Below, piece by piece: positions 26,723-34,132 of a stretch of DNA of 64,000 bases; the first letter of the stretch is position 1; each line of letters opens with the position of its first letter. This DNA is from FEN-1297 sp963843605 (GTDB lineage: Bacteria; Bacteroidota; Ignavibacteria; Ignavibacteriales; Ignavibacteriaceae), in the NCBI GenBank assembly GCA_963843605.1, contig CAWJLA010000008.1, positions 703,138 through 767,137 on the forward strand, given 5' to 3'. The notes under the pieces were generated by a model that did no database searches, had not been told where the DNA came from, and was given only the letters and a program-made list of their open reading frames with translations. The position numbers and the translations under genes are program-made.

Positions 26723-27175
26723 ATTTCCTTTCCTACCGTACTTAAAATTATCATTTTACTTCACTTATTTTCAGAATTAAATATTAAGTAATTTTGCTTT
26801 TTTTAATTTAATAAATAGGCTTGAAACCCATTATATTTTCCAAAATAAACAAGGATACTTTTTGTACACTTTTTTCTTTATTTCAAGCTAAAAGCATACT
26901 ACCCCAAAGTAGAGAATAGCGTAAAATGTAATATATTAATAAATAATTATAATACATTATTTAAACAACAGCAAGTATAATGTAAAATTGGGAAAGTAAG
27001 CATTTTTCAACAGTTTGGAACAATTTTTCCGTTCAAAATAAGGATCAAATAATATCAGTTAAATATTAGTGCAGTCATTTTTTACTTCAATTATCTTAAT
27101 CACTTTATTCTTTCTTATTTAATATTTATTTTAATAATGCAAGTAAGATAAATAAACGGACGGCTAAAGTGCCGT
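26723..27175. other. AT-rich intergenic region with no gene found
   Basis: About 450 bp, very AT-rich, with no supported reading frame, RNA fold or promoter match on either strand. The minus-strand frame at 26566-26754 runs through the tRNA and is a shadow. Confidence 0.4.
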
Positions 27176-27529
27176 ATGCATACGATGGGTGAGGTAATAT
27201 TTTGGACTATAATCCGTATTTCTATTGTAATTCCAATTTTATGGTGGGCTGAAGGATATTTTCATACTCAATTTTGGTGGACAATAGGTTTGCTTGTTTT
27301 ATACGGCATTATTATCCAACCGGCAATTATACACTACAGGTTATTTAAAACAAGAAACAAAGATATAATAGAATCTACGCTTTGCTCAACTTGTAAACAT
27401 TTTGATCCCTCGGCGGTTCTTTGCATGCTGCACGACAAACATCCGACAAAAGAATTTCTCCCTTGCGAAGGCGTTGATTGGGAACCAAAATCATTGGATA
27501 TTGACAGCGAGGACATTTACAAAAGCTGA
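27176..27529 (+). CDS. Small two-helix membrane protein with a Cys-rich tail
   Basis: The 117-residue protein (or 114 if the in-frame ATG at 27185 is used) has two membrane segments: VIFWTIIRISIVIPILWWA and FWWTIGLLVLYGIIIQPAII. A hydrophilic tail follows with four cysteines and a histidine pair in the pattern CSTCKHF ... VLCMLHDKHP ... LPCEGVDW. The spacing suggests a small metal site on the cytoplasmic or periplasmic side, by analogy with other CxxC ... C ... C tails. I recognise no named family. It is 89 bp upstream of slyD in the same direction, with no terminator between, so the two may be co-transcribed. The ribosome site is weak for both starts. Confidence 0.6.
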   Translation: MHTMGEVIFWTIIRISIVIPILWWAEGYFHTQFWWTIGLLVLYGIIIQPAIIHYRLFKTRNKDIIESTLCSTCKHFDPSAVLCMLHDKHPTKEFLPCEGVDWEPKSLDIDSEDIYKS

Positions 27530-27618
27530 TATAATCCAATTCCGATTATTTTATAAAATCCCTCATCGGTTTAAAAATTTAATAATTAACTTTTATCTTA
27601 ATCAAAGTAAGGATTCAT

Positions 27619-28104
27619 ATGGCGTTAAAAAATAATCAGGTTGTGACAATTAATTTCACGTTGAAAGATGAAGATGGTAATACCATTGAAGCTACAACTA
27701 AAGAGCAGCCATTTTCGTTTATTAGCGGAAATCAGCAAATTTTACCCGAACTAGAGAATAATGTCTCCGAAATGCTGATCGGCAGCAAAAGGACAGTCGT
27801 ATTAGAACCCGAACAAGCTTACGGTATATACAGCGATACTTCGCTCCAAACAGTTAAACGCTCGGACTTTCCGGATGACGTTAAACTTGAGATCGGAATG
27901 GGTTTCGTTGCCGATACACCGGACGGACGCCAGCTACCGTTTGTTATTAAAAATATTGAAGATGAAAATATTACAGTCGACTTTAATCATCCACTTGCAG
28001 GACATACACTTACTTTTGAGGTTGAATTATTAGGACTCAGAGAAGCTTCATCCGAAGAGCTTGCACACGGACACGTTCACGGAGCCGGCGGACACCATCA
28101 TTAA
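27619..28104 (+). CDS. slyD: SlyD-like FKBP-type peptidyl-prolyl isomerase
   Basis: The 161-residue protein follows the SlyD plan. A split FKBP domain (VVTINFTLKDEDGNTIEATT, FSFISGNQQILPELENNVSE, KRTVVLEPEQAYGIYSD) surrounds an insert-in-flap chaperone domain at about 70-125 (LEIGMGFVADTPDGRQLPFV). The closing strand is NHPLAGHTLTFEVELLGLRE. The C-terminus is His-rich (HGHVHGAGGHHH), the metal-binding tail that lets SlyD deliver nickel in other bacteria. It catalyses proline isomerisation and holds unfolded proteins in the cytoplasm. AGTAAGG lies before the ATG. A strong hairpin with a T-run follows at 28177-28212. Confidence 0.92.
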   Translation: MALKNNQVVTINFTLKDEDGNTIEATTKEQPFSFISGNQQILPELENNVSEMLIGSKRTVVLEPEQAYGIYSDTSLQTVKRSDFPDDVKLEIGMGFVADTPDGRQLPFVIKNIEDENITVDFNHPLAGHTLTFEVELLGLREASSEELAHGHVHGAGGHHH

Positions 28105-28120
28105 AAAATTTTTAGTTGAC

Positions 28121-28212
28121 TTCAATCACTATAAGGTTATAAACCTTCTTTGATTGAATAAACAGTCGTTTTTTTAGCGCTATTTGGCGAAATAATTCGA
28201 ATAGCGTTTTTT
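28121..28212 (+). terminator. Two hairpins after slyD; the second is an intrinsic terminator
   Basis: TTCAATCA (28121-28128) pairs with TGATTGAA (28150-28157), with AAGGTT/AACCTT nested inside. Then CGCTATT (28177-28183) pairs with AATAGCG (28199-28205), followed by seven T's. A T-run also precedes the second stem, as A's on the other strand, so it could work both ways. Confidence 0.7.
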
Positions 28213-28319
28213 TATGTAATTAAATGACTTATAAGAGTAGTTATCAAGAGTTGCATATCTTATTGCCGGCCTGAAAGAAAAAATTTACACCGCTGGAAAT
28301 TGCATTTCTTTTAAAATTT

Positions 28320-28392
28320 GTTTTGATAAACATCGAAACAGATTGACATCATGTAAATTAATTTTTATTTTTGTTTCGATATTTATCGAAAT
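28320..28392 (+). promoter_or_regulatory. Promoter flanked by two phased inverted-repeat operators
   Basis: Operator 1 is GTTTTGAT-AAAC-ATCGAAAC (28320-28339). Operator 2 is GTTTCGAT-ATTT-ATCGAAAT (28373-28392). Both share the TTTCGAT/ATCGAAA arms and a 4-bp centre. The centres are 53 bp apart, close to five helical turns. Between them lies a Bacteroidota promoter, ATTG (28342-28345), 20 nt, TATTTTTG (28366-28373). Binding to either site would block polymerase. Autorepression by the adjacent ArsR-type regulator is the obvious inference. Confidence 0.65.
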
Positions 28393-28406
28393 ACTTGAGA
28401 AGTTAT

Positions 28407-29045
28407 ATGAAAGCTGCAGACAGTTTAAAAGTTCTGAAAGCGCTGGCTGATTCCTCGCGCCTTTCCATAATGCAATCTATTATAGAAAAACCGCAGTATG
28501 TTGAGGAACTCTCCCAAAGATTCAATCTGGCAGCTTCAACTGTTTCTTTTCATCTAAAAAAATTGGAAGAAGCAAAATTAATACATAAAAGAAAAGAACA
28601 GTACTATGTTGTCTTTCATCCAAATATAAATGTTTTTAATAAATCGATAAAAGAACTTATTACTTTTGAAAATAAAGAAAAACGAACACAGGAAGACAGA
28701 ATAAGTCAGTATAAATTAAAAGTGATAAACACATATTTTAAAGAAGGAAAGTTAATTAAAATACCTTCACAGCATAAAAAGCGCTGGATAATATTGGAAA
28801 AAATAGCCCGGGATTTGGAAGATAAAAAAGTGTACTCCGAAAAAGAACTAAATAATAAAATTTCAGAATTCTTCGATGATTATTGTACTATCAGAAGATA
28901 TCTGGTTGATGAAAAAATATTGGAAAGGCATAACGGCGAGTACCGGAAAAATCATGAAAGTTTAAATTCATCTGCCAATCAGGAAACCGAAGAAAAAGTT
29001 CTGGGATTGGAAAAAAGTTTTTTAGATAGTGTAAAAAGTTTATAA
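28407..29045 (+). CDS. ArsR-type regulator with a C-terminal DUF2087 domain
   Basis: Starting at ATG 28407 (AAGCTGCAG follows; GAGAAG five bases upstream), the protein has about 212 residues. An earlier in-frame TTG at 28371 lies inside the promoter and operator and is rejected. Residues about 3-85 are an ArsR winged helix (DSLKVLKALADSSRLSIMQS, FNLAASTVSFHLKKLEEAKL, KRKEQYYVVFHPN). Residues about 115-180 match DUF2087: GKLIKIPSQHKKRWIILEKI, YSEKELNNKISEFFDDYCTI and RRYLVDEKILERHNGEYRK. No metal-binding ELCVC-type cysteine motif is visible, so the ligand is unknown. Two inverted repeats flank its promoter. A GIY-YIG protein follows 47 bp downstream. Confidence 0.88.
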   Translation: MKAADSLKVLKALADSSRLSIMQSIIEKPQYVEELSQRFNLAASTVSFHLKKLEEAKLIHKRKEQYYVVFHPNINVFNKSIKELITFENKEKRTQEDRISQYKLKVINTYFKEGKLIKIPSQHKKRWIILEKIARDLEDKKVYSEKELNNKISEFFDDYCTIRRYLVDEKILERHNGEYRKNHESLNSSANQETEEKVLGLEKSFLDSVKSL

Positions 29046-29092
29046 CATGAATTATAATATAAAATGCCGAATAAAATACAGGTTTTTAGATA

Positions 29093-29446
29093 ATGAAAAG
29101 CAGAAAAGAATTAAAGAAAGAATATAAGGAAAGAAAGATACCGATGGGTATCTATCAAATTAAAAACTTATCTAACGGGAAATTATTTATCGGAGCTAGC
29201 GCAAACCTGGATAGCGTATTTAACAGAGCAAAGTTTGAACTTAACTACGGAAGTCATAAAAATATTGAGCTTCAGAATGATTGGAATACTGCAGGAGCCG
29301 GACAATTTTCATTTGAAATTCTCGATTATCTTGAGCCGAAAGAGGGCGAAATGATAAATTACGGAGAAGAATTAGCTTTACTGGAACAGATGTGGCTGGA
29401 AAAAATTGAACCTTACGGAAAAAAAGGATACAATAAAATAAAATAA
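29093..29446 (+). CDS. GIY-YIG domain protein
   Basis: The 117-residue protein has a short basic N-terminus (KSRKELKKEYKERKIPM) and then the GIY-YIG core: GIYQIKNLSNGKLFIGASAN gives the GIY ... FIG pair, NRAKFELNYGSHKNIELQND follows, and SFEILDYLE closes the fold. A C-terminal helix (YGEELALLEQMWLEKIEPYG) includes a possible catalytic glutamate. Small GIY-YIG proteins of this form, often beside DUF2087 regulators, are widespread, but their substrate is not established. Here the two genes are 47 bp apart and probably share the operator-flanked promoter. DNA cleavage is a family property, not shown for this branch. Confidence 0.82.
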   Translation: MKSRKELKKEYKERKIPMGIYQIKNLSNGKLFIGASANLDSVFNRAKFELNYGSHKNIELQNDWNTAGAGQFSFEILDYLEPKEGEMINYGEELALLEQMWLEKIEPYGKKGYNKIK

Positions 29447-29462
29447 AAATAAATATTTAAAA

Positions 29463-30455
29463 TCAAATCCAAGATTGGAAGATAAGCAGGAATGCTTTGT
29501 ACAAAATTAAAATCATTAAATTACTTTCAATTAATATCTTTAGTAACAATAATGGATTTAATCTTCGTTTTGTGCAGATAAAAACATCATTCCAGTCAGG
29601 ATTAAATTTATCTTTGAATTTGAATAATCCGTAATAATTATAAGCGAATTTTGTCTTCCGCCCGATAAGATTTATCCAATATTCTTTTGAAAATATTTTA
29701 CTATCGTAAATAATATAAGGCACTTCTCCAAGGCTCCATTTTCCGAAACTTTCGTTTTTAAGTTTTTTGAACGTATTGTAAATTAGAGCTTCCATTACTC
29801 CGTTCGGGGCATTGTTTCTTCTTAGTAAAAGATCCGTTTTAACAGTTTTCTCATTAACCTCGGAAAGCATTAAAGCGCCCATCCATAGACCATCGAAATC
29901 TTCAAAGATAAAAAGCCGGTTTGTTGCGGTCAGTTCATCGTTAAAAAAATGTTTTATCTGGGGTTCGTTACCGTGCCTGCATATTGACTTAAATTCTTCC
30001 AACCGGGCGGCGCTCTTAATGTCGGGTAAGTATTCAACAGTGTTTCCGATTCTTGTTCCTGCTCTTATAGATTCTTTGAGCCTTGAATTATCAAAGTGCT
30101 CTTTATTAAAGTCCAAAACCGCTTCTTTTCCTACTCTTATTGTTTCGAACCGTTTCCTGGATAATATTTCAGCTGTCCGGCGGTCAGAACAGTTTACAAA
30201 AACATGTTTCTTCGCAGAGATTATTTTATCTAAGTTTTCTTGTGAAAAGAAAGAAGCATCGTAATGGGGATTATTTATCCATAATATTTCATGCCCATTT
30301 TCATGATTTTTAGCCGAAAGATATTTTTTGTTTTTCACATGCTTACCGGAATCACGTTTTGCGCCTGATTGCAAATAAAAAAGGCTGCTGCTTCCGCCGT
30401 AAGGAAAAGAAATAAAATTATTTTCAAGATATCTTTTAACAATATTACCGAACAA
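29463..30455 (-). CDS. DUF2156 (MprF C-terminal-like) GNAT-fold protein
   Basis: The 330-residue protein resembles the DUF2156 family, the soluble aminoacyl-transferase half of MprF-like lysyl-phosphatidylglycerol synthases. Supporting segments are GFEDFDGLWMGALMLSE-like (seen as FEDFDGLWMGALMLSEVN), TDLLLRRNNAPNGVMEALIY, WSLGEVPYIIYD and YNYYGLFKFKDKFNPDWNDV; the last, with the KFxPxW motif, is typical. A hydrophobic C-terminal segment (LLLLKILIESNLMILILYKA) may anchor it. It would move an aminoacyl group onto a lipid or other acceptor; the acceptor is unknown. It is transcribed alone from the minus strand, tail to tail with the GIY-YIG gene. Confidence 0.65.
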   Translation of the reverse strand: MFGNIVKRYLENNFISFPYGGSSSLFYLQSGAKRDSGKHVKNKKYLSAKNHENGHEILWINNPHYDASFFSQENLDKIISAKKHVFVNCSDRRTAEILSRKRFETIRVGKEAVLDFNKEHFDNSRLKESIRAGTRIGNTVEYLPDIKSAARLEEFKSICRHGNEPQIKHFFNDELTATNRLFIFEDFDGLWMGALMLSEVNEKTVKTDLLLRRNNAPNGVMEALIYNTFKKLKNESFGKWSLGEVPYIIYDSKIFSKEYWINLIGRKTKFAYNYYGLFKFKDKFNPDWNDVFICTKRRLNPLLLLKILIESNLMILILYKAFLLIFQSWI

Positions 30456-30698
30456 TCCGCATACTTTCTGTTTGAAATAAATAATTTAAATTTATTGATT
30501 ATCAAGTGGAATCGTCTTGAGTTTCCTCACCTGGGTTAGGAAAAGCATATTTACGTATTTTATGTCTTATCGTTAAATTGTCAGATAATTTAGGGCATTT
30601 ATGTTTTAGCCTATATTTGAGAATTATTAATAATATTTTAATTTTTCCGTTCATTTAATTTTCGTTATTCAATTTTAAATAAAGGCCGGCTTACTCGA

Positions 30699-31832
30699 TT
30701 GAAAGAGAAAAATAGGTTTCTTTTTGTAGATCTGCTCAGAGGATGGGCATTGCTGGTTATGATTGAAGTACATGTTTTTAATACAATGCTTCACCCTTCA
30801 TTAAAAAATACCGACTGGTTCAGCGTATTAAATTTCATTAATGGACTTGTTGCACCGTCTTTTTTATTTATTTCCGGTTTTGCCTTCATGCTTTCAACTC
30901 AAACCGTTAGCCGGGAAATAAGGGAATTTAAATATCCGTTCTGGAAAAAACTCGGACGCATCGCTTTAATTTTCCTGGCAGGTTATTCGCTTCATCTTCC
31001 TATCTTATCTTTAAGAAGAATAATCTATTATTACAGTCCCGATACGATTCTACGTATTTATAATGTCGACATACTTCAGTGCATTGCGGCAGGCTTATTG
31101 ATTTTATTTATAACCAGGATACTGATTAAATCCGAAAGACTGTTTACGGTAATTACCGTTATTATGTTTTTAATTTCGGTATTCCTTGCTCCTCTGGCTT
31201 GGCATACTGACTTCGGAAAAATTTTTCCGGTTCCCGTTGCTGCTTATTTCAACGAAAAGTACGGCTCTCTTTTTCCGTTATTTCCATGGCTCGGGTTTCT
31301 ATTAGCGGGAGCTGTCTCGTGTAATTATTTTCTGAGAATGCGGAAAAAGAATTCCGAAGGAAAATATTTTTTTTCTTTATTTATTGCGGGATTAATATTC
31401 ATCCTGGCGGATTACATTTCTCCGGGGATATTTCCGGGAATTCACTTCGGAAGAATGCATCCCCAGCCATTATTCTTTTTTGAAAGACTCGGGTATGTTT
31501 TGTTGTTGTTAACCGCCTGCAGTTATTACATAAACAAAAGGGAGACGAAACAATCTTTTGTACTTGATGTAGGACGCGAATCTTTGCTTATATACTGGCT
31601 TCATCTGCAGATCTTATACAGGAAGTTCTATAATAATACCGGTTTCGTCAATTTGTTAGGCAAGAAGCTTGACCTTCTTGAGAGCATTTTATTTACAATA
31701 ATACTGTCATTAATAATGATAGTCGTAGCAAAATACTGGGGCAGGTTGAAGAGTAACTACCGTCCGGCAATTTCAAAACTCACTTTAATTTTTGTTTCTT
31801 TATTGATTCTGATATTTATGATGGGATTTTAA
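30699..31832 (+). CDS. DUF1624/acyltransferase-3-like multi-pass membrane protein
   Basis: The 377-residue protein begins at TTG and opens with RFLFVDLLRGWALLVMIEVH, the signature of the DUF1624/heparan-alpha-glucosaminide acetyltransferase-like clan: D-x-x-RG in the first helix and a conserved His. About ten membrane helices follow, including FINGLVAPSFLFISGFAFML and PLFPWLGFLLAGAVS, and ESLLIYWLHLQILYR carries the second family motif. Such proteins move acetyl or acyl groups across the membrane onto sugars, but the substrate here is unknown. A -7-like TATATTTG lies at 30612-30619 without a matching -33 element. Its 3' end overlaps mgsA, on the other strand, by 4 bp. Confidence 0.8.
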   Translation: MKEKNRFLFVDLLRGWALLVMIEVHVFNTMLHPSLKNTDWFSVLNFINGLVAPSFLFISGFAFMLSTQTVSREIREFKYPFWKKLGRIALIFLAGYSLHLPILSLRRIIYYYSPDTILRIYNVDILQCIAAGLLILFITRILIKSERLFTVITVIMFLISVFLAPLAWHTDFGKIFPVPVAAYFNEKYGSLFPLFPWLGFLLAGAVSCNYFLRMRKKNSEGKYFFSLFIAGLIFILADYISPGIFPGIHFGRMHPQPLFFFERLGYVLLLLTACSYYINKRETKQSFVLDVGRESLLIYWLHLQILYRKFYNNTGFVNLLGKKLDLLESILFTIILSLIMIVVAKYWGRLKSNYRPAISKLTLIFVSLLILIFMMGF

Positions 31833-32296
31833 TTTACCCCCTTCCCCGGTTTAATCATTCTGTTTTTATAATTTATTAGTATACGGTCATACTCTGCCGA
31901 CATCAGCGGAGATGAAATTAAAAAATCGGCCGATGCCCGGTTATTTGCTATCGGGATATTGTATACAATTGCAATGCGCAGAAGAGCTTTTACATCGGGA
32001 TCATGCGGCATCGGTTCCAGCGGATCCCAGAAGAAAATTAGAAAATCGATTTCACCCTCGGCTATTTTAGCCCCTACCTGCTGGTCACCGCCCAAAGGAC
32101 CGCTCTTAAATCTGTAAATATCCAGCTTAAGTTCTTCCGATAATATAGTCCCCGTTGTGCCGGTGGCAAATAAATCATGTTTTGAAAGCACATCACGGTT
32201 ATATTTTGCCCACTCCACCAAATCCATCTTTCTGTTGTCATGAGCTATTAAAGCTATTTTCTTCTTTTTGTCCATAGATGCAATAGATTTTTTCAT
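31829..32296 (-). CDS. mgsA: Methylglyoxal synthase
   Basis: MgsA turns dihydroxyacetone phosphate into methylglyoxal and phosphate, a bypass of lower glycolysis under phosphate limitation. The 155-residue protein shows KIALIAHDNRKMDLVEWAKY, the phosphate-binding ATGTTG loop, SGPLGGDQQVGAKIAEG with the catalytic Asp, FFWDPLEPMPHDPDVKALLR with the second active-site Asp and His, and IANNRASADFLISS near the end. All catalytic residues are present and the length is typical. It starts after GAGGATAC; a closer start at the internal Met8 is possible. It is a stand-alone minus-strand gene, tail to tail with the DUF1624 gene. Confidence 0.95.
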   Translation of the reverse strand: MKKSIASMDKKKKIALIAHDNRKMDLVEWAKYNRDVLSKHDLFATGTTGTILSEELKLDIYRFKSGPLGGDQQVGAKIAEGEIDFLIFFWDPLEPMPHDPDVKALLRIAIVYNIPIANNRASADFLISSPLMSAEYDRILINYKNRMIKPGKGVN

Positions 32297-32539
32297 TGTA
32301 TCCTCTTTTACAAATATTATTATACTGTGAAATTATAAATAATTCGTATTTAATGTGTTGATTTTAAGTTAATTTTAACCGGATTAAATATTTTTCTTGA
32401 CAATGTATGAATTAGTCATAATTTAGCTCTCAATATTTTCTATTCTTTGCCAGTTCACCATTTCTCTCCTTTTACTGAAAATAATTATTCTCTTTACTGA
32501 TTCACTAAAAAACTAACTTTAAATCAACAGGAGGCTTAT

Positions 32540-33028
32540 ATGAAAAAGTTCTTCGTGTATTCGTTTATAATTCTGTTTACGTTCTTGTTTACAAATTCTT
32601 TCGCTCAAGACGACAACAGTAAGTTGAAACAAACCATAGATGATTTAAATGAAAAATTCTCTAAAGCATATATGGATAAGGATAATGAAATGATGCTGTC
32701 TTACTATGCCGAGGATGCCATTTCTATGCCCAGTTATACTACAATGATGAAAGGCAAAGAAGCTATTAAGAACGGCATGGATATGGAGAAAAATGCCGAT
32801 TATAAAGTAACAAACTTTAAATTGAACAATACAGATATTATTACCAACGGCGATCTTGTGTGCGACATAGGAACTTACGAAATGTCAATGGAAATGCCGA
32901 ATATGGATAAGCCTTATACCGATAAAGGTAAATATATGACGGTATATGAAAAACAGTCCGACGGTTCGTTAAAAATAAAAGCCGAAATATGGAATTCAGA
33001 TATGAACCCATGGATGAAAGAAAATTAA
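32540..33028 (+). CDS. Exported NTF2/SnoaL-like protein (DUF4440 type)
   Basis: The 162-residue protein has a clear signal peptide (KKFFVYSFIILFTFLFTNSF, cut after AQ). A single cone-like alpha+beta domain follows: LNEKFSKAYMDKDNEMMLSY with YAEDAISMPSY, MKGKEAIKNGMD, GDLVCDIGTYEMSME, KGKYMTVYEKQSDGSLKI and AEIWNSDMNPW. This is the DUF4440/SnoaL-like pattern. Members range from ligand-binding proteins to isomerases; catalytic residues cannot be assigned. A perfect AGGAGG precedes the ATG, suggesting strong expression. It is monocistronic, with a hairpin downstream at 33057-33080. Confidence 0.82.
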   Translation: MKKFFVYSFIILFTFLFTNSFAQDDNSKLKQTIDDLNEKFSKAYMDKDNEMMLSYYAEDAISMPSYTTMMKGKEAIKNGMDMEKNADYKVTNFKLNNTDIITNGDLVCDIGTYEMSMEMPNMDKPYTDKGKYMTVYEKQSDGSLKIKAEIWNSDMNPWMKEN

Positions 33029-33056
33029 TTTTATTTTATTAAGAATCACCGTAATG

Positions 33057-33080
33057 TGCGGTTTACTGCTGTAAACCGCA
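33057..33080 (+). terminator. Perfect hairpin after the NTF2-like gene
   Basis: TGCGGTTTAC (33057-33066) pairs fully with GTAAACCGCA (33071-33080) around TGCT. No T-run follows, so it may stabilise the transcript end or need a factor to terminate. Confidence 0.5.
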
Positions 33081-33238
33081 TTAAGTAATAGAAACCCTCC
33101 TTACTGCGCACTTAAATTAGAGGTAACTGCTTTTAAGAAAACAAATTAAATCCTTGCTAATTATCCTAAGTGTTATAGATTACTTGAATTTATAAGAAAT
33201 TATTTTATTATGTACTTACTTCAAGAAGGATAAAACAA

Positions 33239-34132
33239 ATGTCGCGAATAACAGCGATAGGAGAAATATTATTCGATGTTTACCCGAATGGTAAAAACCT
33301 AGGAGGCGCTCCCTTTAATTTCATATATCATATTATCAAATTAACCGGAAGCGGGAAATTTATAAGTGCTGTTGGAAACGATGCAAACGGAAAAGAAATA
33401 TTACGATTTCTCGAAAATAGCGGAATTGATAATCAATTTATCGAGATAGACGAGCAGCATCCGACCGGAACTGCAAACGCTAACCTCGATGAAAAAAAAG
33501 TCCCTCACTGGGAAATTAAAACAGAAACATCGTATGATTTTATAACTCCCTCTCCGCGTCTTGAAGAATTAATTTCGCAAAACACAGACTGCCTGTATTT
33601 CGGAACTCTGGCAAGACGTGCCAATGTCAGCAGAGAAACAATTCAATCTCTTTTCAGAAAAAAAGATATCATTTACTTCTGCGATTTGAATATTCGTCAA
33701 AATTTTTATTCCAAGGAAATAATCGAGAATTCCTTAATTGCATCGGATGTTTTGAAATTAAATATAGACGAGTTAAAACTCATTAATGAAACCGGGTTAA
33801 ACCAACCGTTTGATATAATAAACCTGTCAAAGTTTATTTCAGATAAATATAAAATTGATTTGCTTTGCATTACCCTCGGTGATAAAGGTTCATTTCTAAT
33901 TAAGGGCAACGAGGTAAGTCATCAAAAACATGATGTTGAAAACGTTGTGGATACGGTAGGGGCCGGCGATGCTTTTGCCGCGATACTCTGTTTGGGTTTT
34001 TTAAAAGGGTGGGAATTAGCAAAAACAAACCGGCTTGCTTCCGAATTTGCAGCCGAAATTGTGAAAATTGAAGGAGCTTTGCCTAAATCGAATTTATTTT
34101 ACGAAAATTTTAAGAACCGAATTTTACAATGA
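33239..34132 (+). CDS. PfkB-family sugar kinase, probable fructokinase
   Basis: The 297-residue kinase opens ITAIGEILFDVYPNGKNLGG and APFNFIYHI, the substrate-binding glycine-rich N-terminal segment. CDLNIRQNFYSKEIIE and LKLNIDELKLI are the central family segments, and it ends with the PfkB signature DTVGAGDAFAAILCLGFLKG containing the catalytic Asp. It would phosphorylate fructose at C6, clearing the fructose released by sucrose synthase or invertase. The assignment to fructose rests mainly on the two sucrose-metabolism genes that follow with 4-8 bp overlaps. AAGGATAA before the ATG serves as ribosome site. Ribokinase-type substrates are an alternative. Confidence 0.88.
   Translation: MSRITAIGEILFDVYPNGKNLGGAPFNFIYHIIKLTGSGKFISAVGNDANGKEILRFLENSGIDNQFIEIDEQHPTGTANANLDEKKVPHWEIKTETSYDFITPSPRLEELISQNTDCLYFGTLARRANVSRETIQSLFRKKDIIYFCDLNIRQNFYSKEIIENSLIASDVLKLNIDELKLINETGLNQPFDIINLSKFISDKYKIDLLCITLGDKGSFLIKGNEVSHQKHDVENVVDTVGAGDAFAAILCLGFLKGWELAKTNRLASEFAAEIVKIEGALPKSNLFYENFKNRILQ

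Noticed and set aside
26566..26754. Minus-strand frame containing GGLEPPTLCLKGRCSTPEL
   Set aside because: This is the well-known spurious translation of a tRNA gene region on the opposite strand.
28371..28406. Earlier TTG start for the ArsR/DUF2087 protein
   Set aside because: It lies inside the -7 element and operator 2, and the ATG at 28407 has a better ribosome site and family-like beginning.
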